Shown: piece after piece, positions 1-11,306 of the stretch
Position numbering within the stretch: position 1 is the first letter of the stretch
Layout: every line of letters begins with the position of its first letter
Source of the DNA: Fomitopsis serialis
Taxonomy: Eukaryota; Basidiomycota; Agaricomycetes; Polyporales; Fomitopsidaceae
Length of the DNA stretch: 31,280 bases
NCBI RefSeq assembly: GCF_022376445.1
Contig: NW_025955399.1
Location: 1-31,280, forward strand
Direction of reading: 5' to 3'
Notes under the pieces: model-generated
What the model saw: the letters and a program-made list of their open reading frames with translations, nothing else
Database searches by the model: none
What the model was told of the DNA's origin: nothing
Made by a program: the position numbers and the translations under genes

Positions 1-285
1 AGCGCTCAAGCTTAGTTCAGTACGGTCCCAGTATCGACGGAAACTTGATATGTAGATCAATCGAATGTCTGTCTTGAGCACACAGCCATACCGTAGTCTG
101 TCCAATTCTTCAGTTCCCAAGAAATGATCATGTATGATACAAGCATAAGCGGACACGAATTCTTTCTCCGACAATAGTAACATATCGACCCGCGTTACGG
201 CCGCGGGGCCGTTCTGTACGTTGAGACCGTGCAACAAATTAGCAGAGCGGCCTTATGATGATGGTTCCATACTCACGAACTCCAT
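1..285 (-). CDS. Possible partial hypothetical gene at left edge
   Basis: I do not recognise a family. An ATG at 285-283 is followed two codons later by a consensus donor (GTGAGT, 276-271). The intron has a CTAAT-like branch site and a TACAG acceptor ending at 214. From 213 down to base 1 the frame is open for all 71 codons and runs off the window; it includes the stretch VTRVDMLLLSEKEF. The first codons start only about 40 bp beyond the F-box stop, so this could instead be a spliced 3' UTR or a further part of that gene. The homologous stretch in the second copy (about 22730-22990) keeps the splice signals but has a stop and a small indel. If the gene is real, that copy is dead. Confidence 0.28.
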
Positions 286-322
286 GCGACAATACGAGCC
301 AGAATGCAGGGGCCCAAGGATG

Positions 323-1936
323 TCAATCCTTGCTGCGTTGAGGACCTTTGGCTCGGGTGTGCACCTCCTCTCCGACGGTATTATCCTGTTCAGCTTGCAT
401 ACTCTGAAGATGTATCTTTCCCATGTGCTGCCTCCAGCTGTCAAATTCTGAGAAGTTATGCACAGTGCTTCATAGGACATTCAGCTTTCCTTCGCGATTT
501 GACCAATTCCATAGTACTACGTACCTCAATATACCTCGCTCATGCGAGTGTGGCATCTTCCGCCTGACGAGCTGATCGAGCCGTCTGTACCGTTTTCGTA
601 GTGCCGGATTAAGCTCATTGCCAGTCGTCCATTTGTGTCCTTTATTATCAACGCCTAAACAGATGCCGCGCGACGCAACAGGACCAGAGAAGCGCTGCTG
701 CTGCAGTATACCGTCCAAACGTGCCAGGACATCATCCTGGTCCATTTTCGTCAGCAGTTCGTCCAGGTCCTCGGCCATGTGGTCCATCGGAAGATATAAC
801 ATAATAGCCATAGCTTGAAAGTGTTTCGAGGCAATGCGAGACAGGATGTGCGGGATCCAGGTCCACTCGTCAAAGGGGTGGCACATGTAGATCTCCAACC
901 TCCGCAGGTGGTCGTGGCGTGAAAGGTTGTAATGTCGCTCTGTAGACATGAAACAATTAGCAAAGCAGTGGCTCGAGAGAGGACTGAGAAGACTTTCCTA
1001 CTGTAGCATCAATTGCATCATCACGAACAGGAGAATCGTGATCAAATTGGAGCGCAACCACTTCTGCCGATATGGAACTCGCATCCAGCAGTGTCTGGCT
1101 TCTGCTGGCTGCCGAGGATGAATCCAACTCGCCGCCCACCCCAAGATTGAGAAAGCGCATTCGAGAAGCCCGGCTCATCTGCACAAAGAGGTCTTCGACT
1201 GCTGGTGCAACCCATCGCACATCGAGAAGCTCCAGATTAGCACAGTTCAGTGGGAGGGAGGCCGGGGAGACGTGCTGTTTCTGCAAGCAGTCAACACGGT
1301 AGCACCATATATCCCTAAGCCGCGGGAGTGCTGAAACGAGGTGGGACAGCAGGGCGACGCTCGACAAGGTGACGTTGCGGATGTTTAGAGTGTTAATGGA
1401 CCTGAACGCAACCAGGTAGCCGATGTCCTTTACTCGGGCCCAGCCGATGGTCCACTCAGCATCTTCAATGGTGATACTCGACAACCTTGGAACCTTGCCC
1501 GCGAGCATAGCGGCAAATGTCCCCAGGTGCCGGATCGGTTGACGCTCCCTGGGAGAAGCACCCGACATGACGACATGTTGAATGGCCTGACGGAGACGAG
1601 GTTTTGCGCGGAGTGCCTTGGAGAGTGAGAGGACGTCCTTTCGGTCTCGTAGATAGAGGCGTTGACGAAGATGGTACCACGTCAGATGGTACCAGTCTTG
1701 GCACACGAGCGCGCAGGATGTGAGAGTGGTCAGATGTGGCTCGCCCTTTGTACGGATATAATCTGCATCCCATCCCGCAGCTATGTCGTCGATGATTCGT
1801 TCACAGACCTCCACAGGAAGCCGCGGCATCGAAGGACAGCGAGAGGCCGCTGATGTGGCTGTACTGTAGTCCACATGTGTCAACTAGGATACCCGCGTCT
1901 GGACAGTGACACTTACATTGACTCGGATCTATCCAT
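323..1936 (-). CDS. F-box protein, copy A
   Basis: Probable substrate adaptor of an SCF (Skp1-Cullin-F-box) ubiquitin ligase. I propose four exons: 1936-1917 (20 nt, donor GTAAGT), 1863-1025, 939-525 and 437-323, giving about 462 residues. The F-box lies near residues 20-65, with the motif PRLPVEVCERIID and then ALVCQDWY. The rest is leucine-rich and probably binds the target. Splice sites were chosen because they keep frame and recur in copy B: the 85 nt second intron contains a stop in this copy, so it must be removed, and both copies begin MDRxESITA. The last intron (524-438) rests on a consensus donor and branch site in both copies. Without it the protein would end at a stop at 470. It is the paralogue of the gene at 21062-22686, in inverted orientation. 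Confidence 0.75.
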
Positions 1937-2139
1937 TTCGTTGACGTAGGATGTGCGCTACGGCGACGTGACCGCGCTATCGGACCGATGAAAATCTCCT
2001 GCACGTGTGTGGCGACAATCACGCAGATCCTCGACGAGGGAAGCACACTATTAATAGCATTGCCTCAGACCACGGCTCTCCAAGAACGAGCGCGGTGCAA
2101 AAACACACCTGATGTCAGACACTAGTATGGATACTGGCT

Positions 2140-2175
2140 ACCAGACAGGCCAAGATGCGCCGTCTTGGTCGCCGG
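2140..2175 (-). promoter_or_regulatory. Conserved upstream hairpin of F-box copy A
   Basis: A small inverted repeat, CCAAGA (2150-2155) and TCTTGG (2163-2168) around a 7-base loop, lies about 215 bp upstream of the start codon. The same hairpin stands at 20834-20854 before copy B, in a well conserved promoter block. A regulatory role is inferred only from this conservation. Confidence 0.3.
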
Positions 2176-2440
2176 TTCGCGCGGTGCTGGGGACCGTTGG
2201 TGGTCACGTCGCTGTAAGGAAACCACGATATCAGTCAAAATAACGGTTGGCGAAAGCGGAGTCGTACCTCGTGGGGACTTTCAATGGCTCTTTGGTATGC
2301 GCTGGAAAACTCGAAGTTGGACGAGGGGGAGAGCGCAGGGAGAGCGAGGGCAAGTGATGTATATATATATGGACCGATACAACGTATCGCTAGCTCGTTG
2401 GTGCGTATAGAAGCGTCGAACACAGACGCACGATGTCGCA

Positions 2441-5000
2441 AGCGGTTCTTTGCTAAGTTCTGTCAGTGGATGCCGTGAGATCCAGGTGGTTTGCAGCCGG
2501 AAGGTTTAGTGATAATCAAGATGGACCACATAGCTGACGTGGGATCGAGCTGCGCAGGGTTGTGAACAGAGGAAGCGAACACGAGGCCGATGTGGCATCC
2601 AATCCAATACTGGCAGCGCAGAGTGCAGCGCAGGATCTGTAGCTTCAGTTCATTCGGTCGCCGGGATGAGCGATAACTCAGCGCTGTGTCGTCGCGAGTC
2701 CAGCACGACACTGCTCCCTTGCACGACAAGTTGTATGCCGGCCCTCGTACTTGCCCAACAGCGGTCTTCCGTATGCCCTACCGCATCTGCTCGAGCATCG
2801 ACATGGTCGTGGAGCACGCCACCGCCCCGCTTGACATCGATGCTGTCGTCGGTGTGGTTATGTCCGTCTTGCACATGCTTCAATGACCTCTTAAGTTCCG
2901 CTTGCCCAACTGTACATCCATGCGTGATACGCACGTTGGTCAGGGACCACACTAGAAGGACAGTCTCCGTATGTTTAGAGGGTGAAGGTGATGTAGCGCA
3001 GACGCACAATAACCGCATGCCGTAGACATATGCGGGTATGTCAGATAGGCCAGCCAGTCGGGCATACGCGAACGTGATGTGGTACCTAAACACCCAGTTC
3101 AAGGTTCAGCGGGGTGCCCACACGCGTGGACAGGCGGGCCACTCATGCGGTGCTAGAGTTGCAGATATCGCCGACGGTGTACGTCAGGTTCATCCGGCGC
3201 ACTTGCACGCCTGCCGCCTGCGCCCGGCTGGCTCTGGTCGACCTCGAGGTGCGTGTGGATGCTGTCCGCGGTGTGCGCACAAACTTGAACACCGGTGCCT
3301 TCCGTTCGTAGGCTGTGAGCATGACACCTGGCGGCTGAACGCAGCCTGGGGAGGTCGTGAAAGGTGCGGTGCATTTCGCCAGGGCAGATAACTTACTGGG
3401 ACGAGGTTCATGCGCGCTAAACACGCCACCTGCATGCTGTGTCAGGTAGCTCCGATGGTTATAGCGTGTGAGGGAACAGTTGAATCCGTGAAACGGAATG
3501 GTAAGCGGCGAGCCTGGTGGAGGAGAAAGGCCCAGAATCAGGAGATTGCCTTGGACGGCACGCACCGTTCTCGCCGCTCGCCGTTTGAGAGCGGTCCGAG
3601 GGCGTGGCACGCAAAACACCCCAAGCATCGCCGGTCCCAGTTGCGCGCATACACAGGCGTGCCCAGTCCGTGCACCGCAGCCCGATCAAGCTCGTTTCCA
3701 CGCGCGCAGGGTCGCGGTGAACACGAAGTGGGAGTCGGGCAGACCTGCCAGTGAGAAGCGCGCGCACCTGCGCGAGAAACGCACGAGTGGCCAGATTTGC
3801 CACGAGCATCCGCATCAGTGGTCCTTGCGATCCGCGAAGGCTTGGGGGGGCGAGAAGAGGTACCGCGCGTCAGGTCTTGACCAGGCAGGATGGGAAGCGG
3901 CGCTTGAGCGTGGCGTGGTAGCGGGGACGCTTCAAGGGAAATTGAACGTTATTCTGTGCAGCAGTAGTGCGGCGTCGCACAGAATGCCAATCAGAGGTGA
4001 AGCATCCTAGCGCCCCTGCTTTGGAGTGGTGTCCGCACCGCTCGCTGCTGTCCGGAAGGGCCGCCAACTCTGCGCTCCATCTTCTTCCGCCCAAGAGGGG
4101 GGAACTGCGAGGCAGAGAGGTCGGTGCCCTCTGGATGCGATCACCCGGCCCGAAGCCAACGAGAACATCGACAGAGGGCACCACGTATTCTCACTGCGGG
4201 GGAGGAGGAGTTGCGGCGTGGAGAAGTAGGAGAGGCCGTTGGGCGCGAGCGAGAGCGAGGGCGACGTGCAGTTGTGGAGATGCGCGGGATGCGAGTTTGC
4301 CTATAATTGAAGACACCGTCCTCGAAGATGAGCGTGCGTGAGCATTCCGAGAGTGTTCGCATTGGCGCGCACGGCTTGATCTTTCGAGCGAGATTGGCCA
4401 CCGTGCGCCGCCCGCCCCCGCAGGGGCCCGCACACGGGCGATGGGTAGTTTGCAGCGCGGAACCGCAGGAGAAGAGTTGCTCCGTGCGTCGTAAGCTCAG
4501 CGCGCACTGGGTTGAGCGAGTGTGGAAGCCGCCGGAGATCGTTCGACATCCACATGATTGTGTTAGCCAGGTTCGAGTAATAAACCGCATGTCTGGCACA
4601 CACCTCCCCCACGCGCACGGTGACTCCTTGCGATGGGGCCCACTTGTTGCCGGGGAAGGTGCGCTATCCAGCGCCCTGGCTAAGCCGCGGTGGATCAATT
4701 GTAGACGGCGAGTGTCCCTGGGCTGGTAAGGACCGCGTCGAGGAATGGGTCTTTGTGAGTTTGCTACGGGCTGGGTACCTTTCCGGGGAGCGCTTCCGCG
4801 TTTGTGGCACAACTCGTCTGTGACGTGTCGGTTGGGAGTTCACTCACTGTTCTGTGGGCGGGACATTGTGAGCTGGCTGAAGCGGATTATCGGATAGAAG
4901 CCGTTGTATGCACGAGCAATAGTGACAGTGAAACGGGGACAAGCTGTATGTAGTATTCTTGAGGCTTCCGCGCCGTGCTCAAGCCCCGCCTGCCCGCTGC
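2441..5000. other. GC-rich gene-poor stretch, no supported gene
   Basis: No recognisable gene. Several overlapping open frames exist on both strands, the longest being 223 codons on the minus strand at 4141-4812. They have the arginine/serine/proline-rich composition expected from random GC-rich DNA. Frames change constantly, no domain motif appears, and I found no chain of exons with convincing splice signals. A short (TA)n run lies just outside at 2359-2370. This may be decayed sequence. Confidence 0.5.
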
Positions 5001-7926
5001 AGAAGCAGCTTAGCTGTGGCAAGCCTGAGCGACAGCTATAAGTTATAACAGTATTTGGTGCGTCTACAACTTGAAGGCCAGCAACTTACATCAGCTGCTC
5101 GAGTCCGCGTGTCGACTCGGATGTCTTGGTGAGAGTATGCGAGAGCCTGAGTGGCACGAGTGATTGTTGTCCGCCGATGCGATGTCGTGGTCGAGTACAT
5201 ACTCGGTGTGAGTGTTGTGTGAGTGACAACTTGAACTTGAACGCGCGCGCGGTGCAGGGGGACCCCGAGATTAGGGTTAGTGGTGCCTCTTGAATATTTG
5301 AATCGCCGAGGCGGGATGTCATTTGTGTGTACAGAATCCTTACAGCCCCGATGACTACTCTATGAACACCAGCGCTGGCTCGTGAAGATCTGAAGGAGGG
5401 GCGCTTCGGGAAGACGTACAATGCAAAGTCTGTGCAGCGTCGGGCAGTGTGCAGGGGAAAACCGTCACACGTCGAAATCGGCGCCGGCGCCTACGGGTGC
5501 CATCATCGCAATAGCGATTTCTTTTTTTCTTTTCGCTCGTCTCTCTATCTCGCTACTAGTAAGCGCGTTTATTGACAGACTCTTACAATATTTAAGATCT
5601 TACTACGATACTACCGCCTCTATCGGTGCGCTTGCGACGAACCAAAAGCCTGCGACGCGGACCCACAAGTAGTAGGACGACGAGACCAGCGCCGCAACGA
5701 CGAGTACCGCACCGACTGGGGGGCCCAGGTCGCGATTGGCAAATAGCCCCGCGCGCGTGCGGCCAGCCGCGTACCGAGACAAGGGTCTGCCTGAAGCCGG
5801 AAGGGGACTCAAGGGATGCCCAGAAGAGCCCAGAAGGGTGTTCAAATGGCTGCTGTACGATACTTTCCTTATTCGGTATCATTCCTTCCCAATCAGTCAA
5901 CCACTCACGTGTCGCGCTTCCTGCCTCAGGATGGGACGATCAGTGGGGGGTCGTCTATTCGTCGCACGGGTGATGCAGGAATTGCTCGTGAGGGACTGGG
6001 TCTGCGGTGAGCCGCCAGTACTGGTTCATAGACGTGTTTCACTCACATATCCAGCAAGATCAAGGTCGTCCTATCACACGACAGTGACGACAGTCCGCCA
6101 TCGCATTTCCAGATCTCGGCGTTGAGCCTATTCCTCTCACCAAGTAGCCCGCTGTACTTCACCCATCACCTCTATGCCGCGCTCCAGCCTACTGCCTTGA
6201 GAGCCCCTTTGCCCCTTCGATGATACCGGGAGCAGCGTCAGTAGTTGGATGCGGGCCCAAAGGCAGAGGAGGACGTTGACAGACAGGCGGTGGGCACAAA
6301 TGCGTCGTTTCCTGCAGGACGTCTCGCTCAATGTATCGCCTCGGCTATGGCATGCAGGACCAAGGGGCGCGTTCCCCGGTGATCCGCATCCTCCTCAGGG
6401 GAGGCGACGATGGCTCAGTGTGCTGAAGTGAGGAGTCGTGCATTCATGAAGGGTCTTGCCTTTTGGTGGTGCATACACACACACCGTTGCTCACGCTCTG
6501 CGGCGTATCATGTCTTCTATTCCGTCCGAGATGGCTTGGAGTCCGACGGGCAGATGCCTTGTGCGTATTCTCTACTCCTCCATTAGCGCTACGTTTGACC
6601 TGTGACTGCAACTTCCGAGAATGCGCTATTACCTTGAGCACGCTAGAACCTTTATAGTGCACTTCACCGTTCAGCCGGCACATTCGCATACGGGGTAAGT
6701 GCTCCTTTTGCTCTGTTTATCCGTATGGTGACCACCATGCCTCCAGAGTCCCCCATTGCATCAGGTTCGCCTGTTCGACTTGCCGGTGGTACGGGCTATC
6801 GAGTTCAGGTGTATGTACATCGCCTGACCCAGTATCTATCTCTCCATCTCGTTTGCAGAAATCAAACTCATTCGCGCCGAGTTAATCCTCGAGCCCGTCA
6901 ACGCATCCTCCGAATTATCCCTCAGACATATGAAACACTCGCTCCGGATCCCTCGCAGAAATACATCCAATGATGGTTTGACAGGTCGGTGTACACGGTT
7001 GCAGATGTCCTCTTCCTCTTCAGTGCTACTTCGTCCGGTCATATGCATTTCCGGACTAACAATTATATCTGAACTTGAACGATGAAGAAGTTGCACAGGA
7101 CTTCCAGTCGTGCTCCGCGATCATCTCACAGTGATTCTCTGCAACACCCTGCGGCACGATTCTGGATTAACGTGCGGACTTCCCCAAGCCCATCGACCTT
7201 GACTGTCTGTGGTTTTTGTGTGCGAGGAGGAGGTTGTTTGTGGCCGAGTGCATCGGCCTTCGGGTAAACAGCATCGCACAGCGCCTCCGTACGCGATCGG
7301 GCATCGGGCGCCCGCCCAAAGTTCCAAGATCGGGATTCGGGATTGCCTGATGCGACAAGTCTTCCCCGCATAGCGCCACGCTTCTAATCCAACTTCTCCA
7401 ATCTCGCGCCTCGGCCGCCGACGTGCATGCCAGCGGGGACGGCTCAAAGGTTTGGGGACAGGAGGGGCCTCGTAAGTTCAAGAAATGGACGAGAGGATGC
7501 TGGCGCTGATATCTTCAACGCACAATTTTCCACTAGGACTGCTTTGCTGCAGTGCAAAATAACTACGACCCACACCTGTTCGCTTTTCGACTGAGGTTGC
7601 TGTCATCGTCGGGTTGTACCCTAAGATCGGAGCAACAGTGTCGCGCTACACCTTGTCACATGCGTATTGCTACCGAGGCCCCACAGCGAAGTCAGACGCA
7701 GAAATGATTCGGCGCCGCAGTGTGTACATGTTTTCGAGAAGGTTTGCCACTCAACGCCTTCTTGGATCGACATGCAGAACACTCATCCGAGGCGTTAGAA
7801 CGATCGTCCTTTATGAACAAATCCCCGGAATCGTGATCCTTGTTCCATGCTTGGGCGATCCGCTTCGCGCGGTTTCGGCATAAAACGTCCGTCGCAAGGA
7901 TCTGAGCACCGTCTCTCAGTGCCGCC
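5001..7926. other. Gene-poor stretch with one speculative spliced frame
   Basis: No gene can be named. On the minus strand, 5603-5845 is open and predicts a hydrophobic C-terminal segment (VGAVLVVAALVSSSYYLWV), but nothing supports it as a gene. On the plus strand four segments (ending 6560, 6620-6694, 6747-6808, 6859-7085) can be joined in frame through plausible introns, with the last exon open for about 75 codons. The product resembles no family I know. The rest to 7926 shows only short shadow frames; the last part must contain the promoter of the gene starting at 7927. Confidence 0.35.
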
Positions 7927-9366
7927 ATGACGGGACCCAACCTTCACCTAGATAGCACCGTCGGGTGTTTCTTCATCGGCATGGTCTTTGCTGTAATGTG
8001 CGCCGTCCGACCTATTCCACGGCTCAAGCTGACTATTGATTTTTGAAGTTTATATGGTTGTACGTGTGCTCAGGTGTTGTATTATTTCTCGCAGTACCCG
8101 GAGGACCGAGAAAAAATGAGGCTCTTCGTAAGTCCCATGGTGTACTACTACTGAGAGGCTCGCCTAACATGGTCTGCGCAGATTAGTCTGTTATGGTTGT
8201 AGTTTCATTTCTGACGGACGTGGCGTTCACGCATCTAACCTGGGACGTCGTTAGGGCTCTCGACACCGCTACGACAGTAACACATGTTGACGTACGTGGA
8301 TTGTACGTCTTTACTTGGCTTTCACTCAACTTCTCTGACAGACAATGTGGGAGTTCCTGCTCCGAGGGCACGGGAACCCATCAGCTCTCACAGTGATGCC
8401 GATGTATGTAGAAATGATCCTAAAGGTCAAGGCGTCGGAGCTGATTCTGCTGGGTTAATAGTGCTGGACCTGTGAGTAGTGTGCGATGAAGTGCTCAATC
8501 GTAAAGCTGACAAGCGATAGATCGAATGGTTTCTTGCAGTGAGTGCTCATGATATCGTGCGTCTGCCTCTCAAAATCACCGTCGCGCCTTTAGGCTACCA
8601 TCGTCGTCATCGTGCAGATGTGAGTCCTCCATGAGCTTAGATGCAGCCGTGAGTGCATGAGCTGAGACACCCCCAGGTATTATATATTCACTATCTGGAA
8701 GCGTACGTCCATGTGCACGTCCACTGGTCTGTGTGCTCATACGCAACTTAGTCGTCGGAGAGCGCTGGTTCGGATTGCCTCTCGCGGCAGTCGTGGTAAG
8801 TCACGGTCTCGTACATTACACCTACGTACTGAATGAACAGCGCATGTAGACCGTGTTGTCCCTGCTGTCATACGGTCAGTACTTGTTTGATTCCGTACGT
8901 ACACTGACAATCGGGCCTGATGAATGCTCTCGTATCACTCGCGCATGCAGCGTTCGGCATCCGTGAGTGCGCCGATACGAATTGCGACTTATGCCATTAA
9001 CTTCTCTCATAGTGGATACCCGCTTGATGTTTGTGACCAGCACAAGAATGTCGTCGCGCCCATTGACCAAAATCCCGCAGCATTGAGCACCCCGAGCTTC
9101 CCGACGTCTTCATGAGCACGAAAGCCAAGGTATGATTCTTCTTGCCGCAATTCTTATCCTGTCAAACGCACTGACACCTTCTGTCTCGCCCAGACTGCAT
9201 CCTTCGTACAGCCACTGCTCGCCGCCATCGCCGACATCTATATTACCGTCGCGCTGTCACTCATACTGCGGCGTGAGAGAAGTGCGTTCAAACGGTGAGT
9301 GCATAGAGTTAGTTTTGGGTAACTCGATGAAGATCGGCTGAGCATCGTCTGTAGGACATACGATAC

Positions 9367-10616
9367 CGCCGGCTATCGCTGGCGTTGCGTTACCTCCTCT
9401 ATGTGGTAACGCAGCGCCCGCAACTACCTTTGGCCGCGCTGGCCGAGTCTCGCAGTATGGCTTTGACTGGTTCGGCTTCATGGATTAGTGACCTCCAGTA
9501 CGCCCTGCAACAGTTACCAGTTCCAGTCAAGTTCCCCATCGCAGACGCCCTGACACCGGACACCGTGAAGAAATGTGCGCAACAAGTCTTGCAGTCGCTA
9601 CGCTCCTACCTGAGCAACGAAGTGCGTGGCTCAGAACGTCTACGTCTGCTTAGTGCCCGCAGTCACAACCTCGGTATCATTGCCCGACGCAAGTACCTTT
9701 CGTTGGACTCCCGAGCGCTTCGACAAGCGATCTGCCGCCTGCTTGCTTCCGATCACCCTTTCGCAATTGAGGGACTGCGCCGGCGGTCCCCACCGATCCC
9801 GCGGGAGTGGCGAATTTGTCGCTTCTGCCAAGGGCGGAACATGGTGGAGGACGAGGCGCATGTTTTAATGTGCTGCCAAGCAGATATCCTTCGGTCCCTG
9901 CGAGCGCACTTCATGCGCCGAGTGCACAATGCGCTCACGGCCCATGGTCGTGCGATCTCCATGTCATCCCCGAATCGGTTCCTTATGGCGGTAATTGCGG
10001 ATGAATGCACACAACACATTGTCGCGCAATTCATCTCGGATGTCTTTGGATGCTGTGACGCCGTCCCCCTACTGGTGGTCACAACAATGGAACAGTACCA
10101 GTCTTATGCGATATTGTGAGCGGGCCACTGTGGTCCCCGCGTGCGACTATATCACCGCCGCCGCCTGCTCAACGCCCGTGTTCCAAAGTCGGCGGCAACG
10201 TCGACCGAGGACACTACGCGCCTATACCCGGATTGCTCGCGTCCGGCTCCTACTATGCCCCTGGAGGCCCCTGGACCTTCCGCATGATGGCGGACGGCAG
10301 TAGCGCTGCCACGTGGTTCCACCTGGACCATGGTGAGTTATGTCAGTATGGTGGAGAACCACCGCTGACACCTGGAGGTTTTTTCATTTTTTCCTCCCAG
10401 GTTTTAGCCATGTATCCTGCTGTGCTTAACGCACGACGCCGGGGTGTTTTTGTTTGAACTGGTGGACAGTATTGTAATTATGCGATAGTGGGAGTCGGAT
10501 TAGGTAGTTTAGGATTAGGTAGTAGGGGTATGTTGGGTTTGGAGGTAGTCATGTACCTAGTGAGCGCTGTCACACATCGAAAACGCCGAGGCGTCTAGAT
10601 GTCGTGACTAAATGGA
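9367..10616 (+). mobile_element. 5'-truncated LINE (non-LTR retrotransposon) fragment
   Basis: The frame from 9367 to 10119 encodes the C-terminal part of a fungal non-LTR retrotransposon polyprotein, downstream of the reverse transcriptase proper. It begins RRLSLALRYLLYVV, continues with PSWISDL-like and LPVPV-like blocks, and carries a zinc-knuckle-like motif CRFC...EDEAHVLMCC. The reverse transcriptase and endonuclease parts are absent, typical of 5' truncation during target-primed reverse transcription. From 10120 to about 10616 lies a 3' region with two hairpins and an imperfect GGATTAGGTAGT repeat (10498-10522). ATACC occurs at both borders (9363-9367 and 10617-10621) and may be a short target duplication. 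The exact 3' end is uncertain because a CCT repeat follows. Confidence 0.75.
10350..10401 (+). other. Two hairpins in LINE 3' region
   Basis: GGTGG-AGAA-CCACC at 10350-10363 is a perfect five-pair stem with a four-base loop. CCTGGAGG (10371-10378) pairs with CCTCCCAGG (10393-10401), with one bulged C, around a T-rich loop. Some LINEs use 3' stem-loops for recognition by their reverse transcriptase; that role here is inference. Confidence 0.45.
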
Positions 10617-10620
10617 ATAC

Positions 10621-10638
10621 CCTCCTCCTCCTCCTCCT
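10621..10638. repeat. (CCT)6 microsatellite
   Basis: Six perfect CCT units lie directly at the 3' border of the LINE and just before the resumed exon of the DUF6534-like gene. It may be the tail of the LINE rather than ancestral exon sequence. Confidence 0.85.
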
Positions 10639-11306
10639 CGTCAATCCTCCGAAAGCTGACTGTCTATATCATCAACCGTGGCGTCCTTACTGCGTGAGTA
10701 GCGATGCATGTAGAGTCACGCGGAACCGGTTGACGTCGAGATCGTAGGGTCCTGCAGAGCCTTCAAGCCATCTTGGTGAGGACGCTCCGTGCTTTTGCGC
10801 ATCAGCCAGGAGATAACGAAGGGCATCTCAGTTCGCGTCGTACCGTTCGGGCGGCTTTTATTGGTCCCTTTTTGCCTTCCCGGGGACGAGGGGTATGTGA
10901 TTTATCGCGCGTCGCGCCTCAATCTCACGGATCGACTGATTCTGCCGCAGTGTACATCGTATCGACGCTTGCTGTGTACGTCCCGGAAGCGCCTACTGTC
11001 GACGAAACCACGTACTAAACCGAGGGCTCCAGGATAAACGCCCGATCTTCCAATCAGCCCAGTTTAGACATGTATCGCTCTACAGGAGAACACTATACGT
11101 CCGACATGCAGCTCGAAGGTGCTAGAGCACCGCGGATGTATTCTCGGTAACGTGTCGCCTTAACCTAGCCGATGCGGCGCTATGTGCTCAAGTTCTCATA
11201 CCACTCCCTTAGGTATATGTACCAAGAGCAGCCTACCACGCCTGTGTCTGGCACTGGCACATCATCTATCATGCTCACCACGGAAGTCGTGCAGCGGATA
11301 GGCTGA

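Larger units (their letters stand above)
1..2440 (-). repeat. Left arm of a 2.4 kb inverted duplication
   Basis: The reverse complement of this segment aligns by eye with 20575-22990 along almost its whole length: promoter, exons, introns and about 350 bp of 3' flank. Similarity is still present at base 1, so this arm continues beyond the window. The right limit, near 2440, is where resemblance to the region upstream of the second F-box gene fades. No transposase, terminal repeat or target duplication is visible at the ends. Confidence 0.85.
7927..11306 (+). pseudogene. DUF6534-like seven-helix membrane protein, split by a LINE
   Basis: Member of the large agaricomycete family of seven-helix membrane proteins ending in a DUF6534 domain; function unknown. 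I reconstruct 21 exons: 7927-7997, 8049-8127, 8182-8195, 8255-8291, 8342-8403, 8462-8471, 8521-8538, 8594-8619, 8677-8702, 8752-8795, 8850-8874, 8951-8962, 9013-9028, 9081-9129, 9194-9294, 9355 to 10693 (interrupted), 10748-10775, 10832-10892, 10951-10975, 11063-11146, 11213-11306. Family marks are the start LDSTVGCFFIG, then YPEDREKM, GNPSAL, YYIFTIWK, LAAIADIYITVAL, LRRERSAFKR, KLTVYIINRGVLTA and STLAVLDMYRS. Phases agree at every junction, predicting roughly 310 residues. Exon 16 breaks after 9366 and resumes near 10644, with LINE sequence between. Apart from that insertion I see no lesion, so inactivation looks recent. Several donors are weak (GTTGTA, GTCAGT, GTTTGT). Confidence 0.72.

Noticed and set aside
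4141..4812. 223-codon minus-strand open frame
   Set aside because: Low-information Arg/Ser/Pro-rich composition, overlapping long frames on both strands, no motif or conserved partner. Typical of GC-rich noncoding DNA.
5268..5285. TTAGGGTTAG-like telomere motif
   Set aside because: Only one and a half units; no array, so no sign of a telomere or interstitial telomeric repeat.
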